DNA of 12,841 bases from Ichthyophonus hoferi (lineage: Eukaryota; Opisthokonta; Ichthyosporea; Ichthyophonida; Ichthyophonidae): positions 8,174 to 21,014 of the forward strand of contig NAOQ01000425.1 in NCBI GenBank assembly GCA_002751075.1, written 5' to 3'. The notes under the pieces are model-generated. The model did not search any database, was not told where the DNA came from, and worked only from the letters and a program-made list of their open reading frames with translations. Below are positions 1 through 10,500 of this stretch, piece after piece. Every line of letters begins with the position of its first letter. The stretch's first letter is position 1. The translations under genes and the position numbers were made by a program.

Positions 1-622
1 CTCTTAGCAACTAATCGAATCCATAAGTTGTTAAAATGCCTTCGTTCTTAGTATAGTGAAATGATACCTTTACAGGAGATAGATTTGAAACAAGTCAATA
101 AACAAATGGTATTGAACAATTATGTACTTATCCATAAATTAATATAAAGTTTAATATAAATATAAGCAAGTAAAATATTTAGTAAAGACTCTTTTTATCA
201 AAACTAAACAAGACAATTTAATCTGACAACTTTATATTATATAATTTTAAATTTAATTGAAACACCAACATAATAGATAACATATCAGAAAGATATCTTG
301 TGATTCAGAGCCTTTACTATCAGATTGGATAGCTAAGTTGTAAAACCATCTGTGTGGGATAGTGCTGCGGTTATTTTACTGGCTCATAAACTAACGGGTT
401 TCTATTCGTTAGTTTTGGCCTAAGTGTGACTGTGAAATTATTTTAAGAAGCTCGCAGTAATACTTTTCTATAAGAATCCTGGCTCAGATATAAGCCATGC
501 ACGGAAATAAAAATATAGTTCGCCTTTATTGTTTACCCAAAAAAATATATGAAGAGATTCTTATGTTTAAGGCTAAGTACTTACATGTTGCTCTATACCA
601 TCACCCCAGAGATAAATAAAAG
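1..622. other. AT-rich sequence, no gene recognised
   Basis: No long open frame or domain signature on either strand; only the inverted repeat at 388-415. Confidence 0.6.
388..415. repeat. Short inverted repeat
   Basis: AAACTAACG (388-396) and CGTTAGTTT (407-415), perfect 9-base arms around a 10-base loop. No gene context found. Confidence 0.75.
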
Positions 623-757
623 TAAGATTCGTATATGAGAGCCAGTGGTAGATTAGACATTACAATAACGATGTGTATATTACATATGTAACATGTATAT
701 AATTAAGTGCAAAGTGTTTTTGTGTACATTTACGAGAACTTTGTATTTGCCGTAGCT
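623..757 (+). repeat. Dispersed repeat, copy 1
   Basis: Shares an alignable stretch with 7046-7163: common words CCAGTGGT, ACAATAAC, GATGTG/AATGTG and TATTTGC, in the same order and spacing. The core of about 60 bases looks roughly 75-80% identical by eye. The GAGAGCCAGTGGTAGATTAG part resembles a tRNA A box, which would suit a tRNA-derived SINE, but no B box is visible. Confidence 0.5.
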
Positions 758-967
758 ACTGCGAATGTGTGAGCGGGGGTCAGGTCAACTGGCCCTTCAT
801 TCTTGATTGTAGTTAACATTTACTAATTTCCTTTCTAGAAAGGCTCTTTAGCTAGCTACCTCATTGGTTTAACTGCTCAATATAATATATTGACAAATCA
901 AACTACAGGCTGAAAAATATTAAACAACTAACTAATCTTGAGTCACAACCATAAATATTCGTATTAG

Positions 968-1108
968 CTAATCCAACTCATGATAGGTCACACAAACCCA
1001 CTAGAATTGTCTAATCTTACCACAAAGTGCTTATTATGTCCCTATTTAGATGGCGAATTAACTCATTTCCTTGTTGATGTAATAGTATTCATATACTGTA
1101 TACTATGA
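968..1108 (+). pseudogene. LINE reverse-transcriptase C-terminal fragment (decayed)
   Basis: The frame reads IQLMIGHTNPLELSNL, then KCLLCPYLDGELTHFL. A GH motif followed by C-x2-C, an acidic stretch and T-H-x-L resembles the zinc knuckle behind the reverse transcriptase of many LINEs (CxxC...ET.H.L..C). The final Cys is replaced (LVDV), and stops lie directly before (965-967) and after. Only about 45 codons remain, so this is a short dead fragment; the assignment rests on the motif alone. Confidence 0.35.
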
Positions 1109-1688
1109 CAAAAATCGATCTCTGGGCTTCGATCGAATCCTCTTACTCATCTGTGGCTAACAATGTTGTAACATTTTTAATATATTTTTAAAACAGTTCT
1201 CTATGTTGTAATAAACAAAGATAATAATAACACCAATAACAAGGTGCAATTTACTTAAACACACTAAAAGTCTTGGTTTAAACAATGGATAGCAAATAAC
1301 TAAATGCAGCATATATATATATATATATATAACTAATTAAGATAACTAGACTTGGTTATATCAGTCATCCATGCAAGGCAAAAGTTCGGTTTTGGTCTGC
1401 ATAGCTACATGTACAACATAAGCAATGTGACTATAGTTATTATTATCTACTTAATTAGTATTGGGTTCTGAAGTATTCTATATATAAAATGATATATTTT
1501 TGAAAGAATAAAAAGGTTTTGTTTGAGGCAAATTGGACACTTTTCATTCTGTAGTGATATTGAATAACGGCTATACGGTTTTATTATTAAACAACTCAGC
1601 AGGACTTGCCTTAGGCAGGATAGCTGAGCAATAAGTTATCTGAACCCCCAAAACATATGCTCTGAACTGGCTTATTGTATAATTGCAG
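1109..1688. other. Mostly non-coding; one short open patch
   Basis: Contains the AT microsatellite and a plus-strand open stretch at about 1528-1638 (VVILNNGYTVLLLNNSAG) of uncertain meaning. A nested inverted repeat, CTCAGC...GCTGAG around TGCCTTAGGCA, lies at about 1599-1628. Confidence 0.4.
1309..1331. repeat. AT dinucleotide microsatellite
   Basis: About ten uninterrupted AT units. Confidence 0.95.
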
Positions 1689-1865
1689 GATCTCCTGTAT
1701 TGGCTGGTTTGATTTTGATAAATCATCTTGAATTACCGTGTACACCAATAGATTGCACTAATTATTTTCCCAGACTGCATATGCAATAATAATTGCTAAT
1801 AATATTAAATATTTGTATCTATATAAAGAAATCCCCAAATTAATTAATTATTCCTGTTTTAACAG

Positions 1866-2056
1866 GAATTAACAAGAACAATGATCACACTGTGTTGAAT
1901 GTGAAGCAGAGTATGACTCCTCTTCCCTCACTGTCTAGTAATGACACTGTAACACTGCAACATCAACCCCATCAAGATGCCCAATGGTTACCTCATTTGT
2001 CATTTGCATTTTTAAAAGTTGAGAATAAATTAGATTCAAATACCCATCCAAGATGA
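1866..2056 (+). CDS. Possible terminal exon of an unrecognised plus-strand gene
   Basis: A strong acceptor (TTCCTGTTTTAACAG, ends 1865) opens the only stop-free frame, 62 codons then TGA at 2054-2056. The content is polar (runs such as QHQPHQDAQWLP and NKNNDH), like a disordered tail, and the segment is GC-richer than its surroundings. Upstream, 1689-1789 behind TTGCAG is also open in the same phase (SPVLAGLILINHLELP), and so is about 1528-1638. I could not connect them with convincing donors. No domain recognised. Confidence 0.3.
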
Positions 2057-2368
2057 TAAATCAAAATTGAACTAGCCAATGTTAGAGGTCTCGTGATTAT
2101 ATAATGATAGAATGTATGGATATATGTATGATAGTATGTATGATAGTACGTAAATAGATATGTATATCCATCATTACCCCTAATACTATGACAATTATCC
2201 AATGGGGGAGAGAGCAAGGTGGTGCCCTATAACATGATTGATTAATGTTATCATACAGTGATCCATCTAGGATCTTGTACGCTAATTGGGAAGGCTATAG
2301 TATAACTACATATGGGTGCGTCTAAATGTGTATGTAACTGGTTTAAGAATAAGAAAGGCTATAAAATT
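2057..2368. other. Region between two possibly convergent genes
   Basis: Contains an ATGATAGTATGT-type low-complexity patch (2095-2165); otherwise no feature seen. Probably 3' UTRs if both gene models are right. Confidence 0.4.
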
Positions 2369-2377
2369 TTATAGCCT
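2356..2377. repeat. Perfect 22-base palindrome over the 3' end of the minus-strand gene
   Basis: AGGCTATAAAA followed directly by its exact reverse complement. It overlaps the proposed stop codon (2371-2369) and lies between two possibly convergent genes. It could fold into a hairpin on either transcript. Confidence 0.9.
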
Positions 2378-3651
2378 ATTTGGCATGCATAAGCTTTGGT
2401 CTGTGTTTACTTGGATTTTTACTAATACTGGGTATGTAAGGAGGTAGGTAGGTAGGCATATGTAAGCTAGTTGTAACGTGGGTTGCGTACTTGTATATAT
2501 TCATGTCTGTGTGTGAGTTGCATAGGTAACATATGATAGGATAGGGTCGAAGAAGACAGGATAGGATAGGATAGGATTAGGTGGTCTAGGCTAGGATATG
2601 ACAGGATAGGGTAGGGTAGGATGTGATAGGACAGTTTAAAGTAGGATAGGGTAGGACATGTTAGGATAAGATAGGAAATGATAGGATAGAATAGGGTAGA
2701 ATAAGGTAAGGTAGGATATGATATGATATGAGATAATAATTATAAGATGTGATAGGATAGGGTAAGATGGGGTAGAGTAATATAGAATAGAATAGGGTAT
2801 GGTAGGATAGGATGGGATAGAATATGATATGATAGGATATGATAGGAAAATATACAATGAAATATAATATAATAGCATAGAAAAGTATAGGATATGATTA
2901 GGTAGAATAATACATAATCCATGTATGGGAATATACATGACACATATTCGCTCACCTGTTGATCCTTGGCCCAAAGCATGGCTAGGTGTGTATGGCCTCA
3001 TCGATTGCATTATGACGTCACAGGCTATGATCCAATCTGGTCTCTTAGGGAAAGCATATAACCAATACTTGGGCCTGGAATCAGGACCGGCTAAAAAAAT
3101 GAAAAAATAAACAAATAAAGAAAATAGTTGCGCTTTGAATTTTTTTAAAATATATATTGATATATATTGTTTATTGCCTGCTATGACTGGCAATTCATCC
3201 TCTGACGACAACTGTACGAAACGCAAAATCGTACTAGCTCTCATCACCACTGTCCGCGAGAAAAGACAAAAAGGTTAAGATAGACCTTATTAATTTAAAA
3301 TCGTCAACTGAGGACCAAGTTCCCTTTGAAATTGCTTAGCCCGGCGATTTCAACTTATTCAATTTCACCTCTAAGAATAGTCTAAGGTCCATAACAAATT
3401 TGGAAGAAGATACCAAAGAACAATATTACGGCATCTGAAACGTAACAAGGCACTATGCTATGGAATGACCCATTGAGGTAGAGTTAATCACTCTTAAAAC
3501 ATAGATTGCCATGATGATTGGTTCTAACATCTCCTGTTCCAACAATTTTTAACATGCCAATCATACGCTGATCTTTGTTTATAGCAAAACATTGTTGGGG
3601 TATGATTGGGCTTTTATCAGATATAAACCCAACATGTGATTGGTGGTTGAG
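2369..3651 (-). CDS. Possible multi-exon gene, product not recognised
   Basis: Model on the minus strand, in transcript order: 3651-3492, 3249-3178, 3090-2956, 2427-2369, ending at TAA (2371-2369). The best exon, 3090-2956, has an excellent acceptor (T-rich then TTTAG) and donor (CAG/GTGAGC) and encodes RPKYWLYAFPKRPDW and PYTPSHALGQG. The last exon follows a CCTACCTACC tract and CCCAG, in matching phase. The join of 3178 to 3090 needs a GC-AG intron. The model gives 141 residues from 3651 without a certain start. One speculative start is an ATG near 3745 followed by a hydrophobic SSLLLFI stretch, with a 52-nt intron. I know no family for it. Convergent with the possible gene at 1866-2056 and divergent from the kinase gene. 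Confidence 0.42.
2535..2930. repeat. GGATA/TATCC low-complexity tract
   Basis: About 400 bases of degenerate pentanucleotide (TAGGA, AGGGT, ATATG variants), purine-rich on the plus strand. On the minus strand it reads CCTAT-rich and sits in the distal part of the proposed intron 2428-2955. This is the same placement as the CCTAT tracts before exons 3 and 8 of the kinase gene. Confidence 0.85.
2956..3090 (-). CDS. Best-supported internal exon of the unrecognised minus-strand gene
   Basis: Symmetric phase 1-1 exon of 135 nt with the strongest splice signals on this strand. It is base-richer in GC than its flanks, and only one of the three minus frames is open. The plus strand is also open here (2925-3110) but lacks pyrimidine before its possible acceptors, so minus is preferred. 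Confidence 0.5.
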
Positions 3652-4521
3652 CTGAATTGATGTGATTAATAGCAATTCAAACACGAGAGTACATGTAATT
3701 CACTATAAAAAGTAATAAAGATGACTGGCAACGTTTTTTCATCCTTGGAACCTGGATGATAAACCTTTGAACTATATAAGAGCACAACTTTAATTTTTAA
3801 TTTTTAATTTTTATAATATTAACCTAAGAACCAATCTTAGGTATATTGCTGCTCACTTTTAGTAATCTACACCTGGCACGTACATTTATGAAAAAAGCAT
3901 AAAGCAATGCTTGAAATGTGTACTTTTCAACATCGACTTTTAAAGTCCAGGTCATTCGACCCTAATTAAAATTATATCTAAACCTTTATTGCCTATAAGA
4001 CATAATTTCCATTTTGGATTGGTGCGGCTGTAAGAGGAGCAAGGCATTTTTTTAAGATCTTTATCAGATATTTGTTATTTAAAATAAAAGGCTGTGAAGA
4101 CCAGATTACTAGCGCTTGAATATATATTTATATATGTATATATGTTAATGTATATTTGAAAATAAAATAATAAATAATTAATATTATTGATAATTATAAC
4201 ATCATATATTTAATAATAAACTATAATTTTTTTTTTTTATCTGCTTCTATAAAATATATTGGTTTTGGCTCACGACGCATTTCAGCTAGAAAGATGCATT
4301 CATGCTTGTTAATGTAATCCCTTCCCTGGATAACTTTGTACTACATGTTTGTTCCATTGGCTTGCATAAATTTTATTAACTAATATATTTATCTTACCAT
4401 ATTTGTATTATTTGACCAAATTTATGGGTTATTACTATAACTATTAGTTACTAATAGTTAAAAATCTAAATACCCATATATATATATCTATCTTTCTCCG
4501 ATACACTCGGTATATATTGTT
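3652..4521. other. Divergent intergenic region, likely promoters
   Basis: AT-rich sequence between the two divergent genes. It holds TAATTTT tandem units (3790-3815), a TATATAAG (3773-3780), a T-run (4229-4238), a TATATATATA run (4478-4488) and a small CCGA-TACAC-TCGG palindrome just before the kinase ATG. No coding exon recognised. Promoter function is inferred from layout only. Confidence 0.4.
3822..3842. repeat. Short hairpin in the divergent intergenic region
   Basis: ACCTAAGA, a 5-base loop, then TCTTAGGT. It lies between the minus-strand gene and the kinase gene; possibly a regulatory palindrome, or chance. Confidence 0.6.
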
Positions 4522-4597
4522 ATGACGATCGACACGCAAGATAGTGGTGTCGCCAATATGACAGAGGAGGAGGAGTGCAAGGAAACACACCTGGAGG
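4522..4597 (+). CDS. Exon 1: start codon and acidic N-terminus
   Basis: ATG at 4522 opens 25 codons plus one base, residues 1-25, with an EEEE run at 14-17. It ends in phase 1 at donor GTTAGT (4598), exactly what both copies of exon 2 need. A second in-frame ATG at 4558 (M13) could serve as the start. No targeting signal is evident, so the protein is probably cytosolic. The exon is assigned because phase and frame fit; there is no homology in this part. Confidence 0.65.
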
Positions 4598-7500
4598 GTT
4601 AGTGGTTAGGATGTGATGAGGTGATGAGGGTGTCGTATAGTATATAGCATAATAGCATGTATTATATAGCATAGTATAACCTAGTTTGTCCTACAAAGTA
4701 TGGTATAGCATATATGGTATAGTGCAGCATATGTTGCATTGCATATTATAATATATACGGTATAGTACAGTATGTAATTTCTATTATAGTATATATTGTG
4801 GATAATAGTATATATTATATATTACAGTCTGTTATATTAAGTTATATGATTATTATATTTTATTAGATAGTATTAATCTATGACTATATTTCATCACCAT
4901 ATTAAGCTGTATTATATTACCACATTAGCCTATACACTTTAGACTCCCTAATACTCATTAATTGCATCCAGTCAATTCTGTCTCATATACATTAGGTGCC
5001 AACAATTGTACTGCGATATCTTCGTTATTACCATGAACCCATCCACCCTACCCCTTGAATTCACTTACAATCGATCTGACTTTACTGTCATATACTACGA
5101 TACATTCCTAAATAGGCTTTATATTTTGTTTATAAGAGGTTTCCTTAGTAACACCCTGGAGATTGTTAATTGCATCATTCATTGATGCTGTGCGATTGTG
5201 TGATTATTATTCATCCCTACATATATATATATTATATTATTCCAGCCTTAACCTTATCTTACTATCTTTAGGGTTTGTTTGATCTCTATCCTAATATTAG
5301 TCTATTAACTGAATAGCGTAGACGCATACACAAGCATACATACATTGAGTTTCCTACCCCAGTTGTTCCTTTTTAAAACAGTTTATGAGGAAGATATGAT
5401 AAGACGATGATGCTATATATAAATTATTTCTTCTGCTAATATTATATGTCACAGTTGATAATCCAGATAATGTAAGTGAGGATCAAGAGACCGTGTTTAG
5501 CACTGCAACTCAGATAGCACCTGAGATACTAGCAGAGTATAAGATACTAGGGGCTTTAGGGAGGTAGGTTGTATGCTATGTTACAATGTTTTATAGTGTG
5601 TTATAGTGTGTTGTATTGCAGTATCTTGTACTATACTATGTTATAATATGACTACTACAATGATAGCATCGGAGATATTAACAGAGTATAAGGCACTTGG
5701 GGCTTTAGGCAGGTAGGTACCTATGTTTTAGTATTTTATGGTATGTTATACTATATTATATTGCCCTATATTATACTATACTATAATATGTCATAATATG
5801 CTATGCCAATTTATCTTATCGTACTATGTTATACTATCTTATTCTATCCTATCCTATCCTATCCTATCCTACCCTACCCTATCTTACCCTATCTTACCAT
5901 GTCTAGGGGAGGATTCAGTGAGGTAGTGAAAGCGGAGGAGCGCAAAACTCATAAAAAATATGCTATAAAAATAGTGGAAAAGAGAGGGTGTGTGAAGGAC
6001 ATGGCGGTAATAGAGAACGAGATTAAGGTTATGAAGGTAGGCAGGGTACAGTAGTGTATAGGGTAGGGTATAGTAAGGTATGCTATTATATGTTATTGTA
6101 TAGTATTGTGTATATTACTATATGATATTTCATAGTATTGTCTGACAACATATGTATATATGCATCTTAATATATATATATGGATTTTCATCACCATACA
6201 TTAATCATTTGTTGTTTTTTCTTATACGCAACCCTTCTCCCTCCCTCCCTTTCCCTCTCTCCGTCTCCCTCTCTCTCCCTCTTTTATGTAGGCTGTACAT
6301 CATGAGCGATGTGTTAATCTCCACCAGTTCTATCGCCTAGGAGACCACTATTACCTAGTATTAGACTTGTGTGTATACATGTGCACTTACTATATCCTAC
6401 TATACCCTGCTATACTATATATCTTGTTGGTATACAGTGTAGGCATGCACGCAAGAATATTCATATGAAAGCTGCTATGTTTGATATTGTATTACTAGAA
6501 ACTAATAGATGTGGATTGTATAGGGGTTGAATTACGGTGCAAATACATACATAGTTATATATAGTTGGTTTTATACATACTTACATACTACCATATGCTA
6601 TTATATTAGCGGACATGCTATCCTATATCCATACTTATCATGCATACTATCATATGATTGTGTTTAATTAATTCAACGCTAACCACAGGTTGAAAGGAGG
6701 AGAATTATTTGACCGTATTGCTCAAAAAGGAAGTTTTGCTGAGGATAACGCTCGCCAATTGGTCGGCCAGATCTTAGAAGGAGTAGTATATCTACACTCA
6801 ATGGGTATTACACATCGTGATTTAAAGGTGTGTTTTGATAGGTGGGCTGGGTAGGTTAAAATGTATTAAAATGGAACGGAGTTTTAGTGGTCTTTAACGA
6901 TTGGTTTATATACTATATTAATGTGGAAATTGCACCATGAGACCGACCAGTAAGGGGTGCTCTATCACAATGTAAATAATAACTGCTGTCGCTATTTAAT
7001 GTTAGTAGGCAGTTCTCTGACTTCTGAACGAGCGAGATCTGAGCATAGATTATCGTATGTGAGTTCCAGTGGTGGACTAGAAAATACAATAACAATGTGA
7101 TTATTATATATTGTATTGTATTGCTACTCTGTTATTAATAGCATAACTTCATATTTGCTGTATACACCATTCAATAATATTAGTTCCTTAATTAATCAAT
7201 CTACCAACTGACCAATTAAAATCTCCCCTTCTCTACCAATCACATTACAGCCAGAGAACATTTTGCTCACAAAGTAAGCACCGTTTTCTTTCCATTATGC
7301 AATACATACAGATAATCGTATAGGACGATTAGTCTATCTTGATGTGTTAATTTATAGATAGATATACACTATACTATAACATGCTAGAGCATACCATTTA
7401 CTATATGTATTATTGTATTTATTTACTTATTTACGTATATTTATCCACTGCACTACACTATATTATAATTTACTGTAACCTGCTATATACTGTACAGTAC

Positions 7501-10500
7501 CTTATACGATAGCACGCTATATCATACTACAGCTTACTATACTATACTATATCCTACTATATACGATATGTAGTAATGCATGTATATCATCTATACACTA
7601 ATAAACACTGGAATAGCTAACATCCCACTACAAACCATTATCAGGTGTAATATAATGTAATGTATGTAGGATAATAGTACGTATGGTAATGTAGTATATG
7701 TATCTGCTATATCCGCTACACTATCGTACATGTCATGGCGTCATATTAATCACACTGACCAATCGCAGTAAAGAGGGAGAAGTGGATTCAATTAAGATTA
7801 GTGACTTTGGCTTTAGTAAGATCAAAGGAAATGATATAGCTGACAATTATATGAGGACCCAGTGTGGTACCCCTTACTATATGGGTGGGTTCTGGTTAGT
7901 CGATTAAATTTAAATTTATGTATGGTTTATATGGTTACGCTTAATTGTGCGTGCTTTCTAGCTTACTATTTCTCTGTGTGTGTTACCCTACCCTAACCTA
8001 TCATATTATATTCTATCCTTTCTTATTTTACCCTGCCCTACCCTATCTTACCCTACCCTCCCCTACAGCTCCGGAAGTTATAAAGCGTAGCACATATACG
8101 GATGCAGTCGATATGTGGTCTTTAGGGGTTATTACTTTTGTTTTACTGTGTGGCTATCCCCCCTTCTCTGATCCAGATGAGAATATGTTTAGATTATTTA
8201 GGAAAATCAGGACAGGATTCTACGTGTTTGAGACCCCCTGGTGGTAGGTAGCGTGTATGTGTATGCGTATATTATAGAGCATATACGATAGGATAGGATG
8301 GAGTAGGTAGTATGTTGTAGTATGTAAATATATGGTATACTATAGTATATAGTATAGCCTATAGTATATAGTATATGTTATTAAACACCCAGCCTTTAAT
8401 CCCCTTGAAAGCATAGCATAATACCAATTCATATATCGTAACCATAACATTTTATTGCATAATGCTTAGTTAGCAGATAATTTTATATAGATATGCCTTT
8501 AATTATATTGTATTTAATTTTATTTGCGTAGGCTGATTAGTGTATATGTTTGTAATGGTTTTATAATCTGTAGTATGAAGAATGAAATGCAAGGAATATT
8601 GAGGTGAGTATGAACCAATTAACTAACAGATTTTTAATGGTGGCATCTCACATGCTTACCATTATACATACTATTGCATACAGGGACAACATATCTGACA
8701 AAGGTAAGCTGTCTATTGACTATTGACGTGAAATTACTTTATAATTATTATTTACAGTATTTGCCAATGATATGATAGAAATCCTGACTATATTTTAATC
8801 AAAATGCGTCCATTTAGACCAATAGCTATCCATTAATATTTGATAAATATAATTAGAAGCTTTTTGATAGGTATTTAGTTTAGCATTATATTTGTATGGG
8901 TATGGAAGAGATTAATCTGCGATTGGTTGGTACTGGAATTGCATTGGATTGATCTCGTCGATTTAGATTTTTCTTTTAATTGATTTTATAGGTGAAAGAC
9001 TATTGAGTGTCCCCATTTTAATCAATCTATATGTATGATGAGAATAGGTTCATTGGTAATTTAAATTTAATTGGCCATCCAATGATAACCAATAAACCAT
9101 CATTTTGTAATTAATTAATTGATAAGTCAATATTATGCATGCTTATACGAGCTATAACTTTATAATCAAATTACCCACTACTATATACTATCTACTATTA
9201 TGCTCACTGCTATCTATTATCTACTGTACAGCCAAGGACTTTATCAACAAACTACTTATAGTAGATCCATCTAAAAGAATGACAGCAGTGGAAGCACAGA
9301 AACACCCATGGTATAATAGATGTTATATGTTGTATTATACTATATTATACTCTACTATATTATACCCTATTACTCCCATGATATTGTATGTGCTATATGC
9401 TATATGTTATACTATATTCTATTATTCTCTACTCACTCTCTCCCTCCCTCATTTCCTTCTGAAGAGCCCAAATATAATATATCAATATATATATATATTA
9501 TCTTCTTGTTTTTCTGTATTTTGATTCCTAAAATTTAATATAATTTAAAATGAATTAAAATTATGCATTAAATATAGGCGGGAATAACTTTAAATTATCG
9601 TTCCAATTTGTTCTTATATTAACGTTATAATTGCTGTTATTGTACAAAAATATACCAGAGCTAGACGAGTAGTGCAGTAACAGGTTATCAGAATTTTTGT
9701 TGTTTTCTAAATTATTTCTCTTTCTTTCTTTCTTTTACTCTTTATTTATTTCTATTCTGACCCCCTCTTTCTCCCTCTCCTTCTTTCAGGATACACACTG
9801 AACAAAGTCATGCTGATCTGTCTGCCTTCATCCAAGAGAATATGAGAAAGACATTTGCTACAAAGTGGAAGGTGCGTATAGATGGATGGATTGGTAGGTA
9901 GGTAGGGAGGTAGATAGATAGATAGGTAGGTAGATGGATAGATGGATAGATAAGGAGGTAAGTAGGTAAGTAGGTAGATATATATAGATGAATTTCTTTG
10001 CAATCAGTGTGTGTTATTGAATTAGATTATATTATATTATATTATACTGTAGTATGATTGTCTACTAATCCTTATCCCTTACTCTGCTCCTATAGCGTGC
10101 AATCAAATTCACGATTGCAGTTAATCGCCTGATGAAACACCATAAAGGTGCACTTGCAGTGCCATCTGAAGGTATATGGTGTAGTCTAACTGTATTTAAT
10201 GCCTTGATTTGTATAGTTGGAGATATCTATCTCTTTGTAAGTAAATAATATAAATTAATCTTATTACTGTCCAATTGGTTTGCCACTAATTATATATTAA
10301 TACATGGCCTAGTCTTTATTGATCTATTAAAAATTAATTTACTCCAATCAGCGACCGTGAAAGCACTATCTTATATTATAAGGTCTGGGTGTATATATGT
10401 ATATCTGTATGCAATGTGCATGTATGTATGCATTTATTTATTATTTCCAGACACCCACCTATCTAACCGCGTATTTCTATTTTATATATAACCATATATA

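Noticed and set aside
1117-1146. TTCGATCGAATCC resembling a tRNA T-arm
   Set aside because: The flanking bases do not pair and no acceptor, D or anticodon arm is found; it is a TTCGATCGAA palindrome.
1519-1548. Minus-strand NEKCPICLKQ behind CTACAG, resembling the start of a RING finger
   Set aside because: No further Cys/His pairs follow in this or nearby frames, and the stretch is too short to claim a RING domain.
1993-2217. Minus-strand 74-codon open frame rich in Tyr, His and Thr
   Set aside because: Mostly translation of an ATGATAGTATGT low-complexity patch; overlaps the better plus-strand candidate exon.
2636-2950. Long minus-strand open frame rich in Ser, Tyr, Pro and Ile (ISYPILSYP type)
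   Set aside because: Translation of the TATCC repeat; stop-free because the pentanucleotide lacks stops in that frame, and it lies in a probable intron.
2925-3110. Plus-strand open frame of 61 codons
   Set aside because: Overlaps a minus-strand exon with much better splice signals; no pyrimidine tract precedes its possible acceptors. Not fully excluded.
5738-5905. Open frames reading [12 protein letters not shown] before exon 3
   Set aside because: Repeat translation upstream of a clear acceptor; kinase homology starts only at 5907.
6913-7095. Minus-strand 60-codon open frame in intron 5
   Set aside because: Lies over the dispersed repeat inside a well-supported intron; no domain signature.
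9320-9538. Two overlapping open frames after exon 10 ([11 protein letters not shown] type)
   Set aside because: Low-complexity intron 10 read past the donor at 9311; the HPW codon is completed only by splicing to 9790.
9890-9985. Regular short repeats considered as an array of the CRISPR type
   Set aside because: Four-base units without spacers, inside a eukaryotic intron: simple microsatellite.
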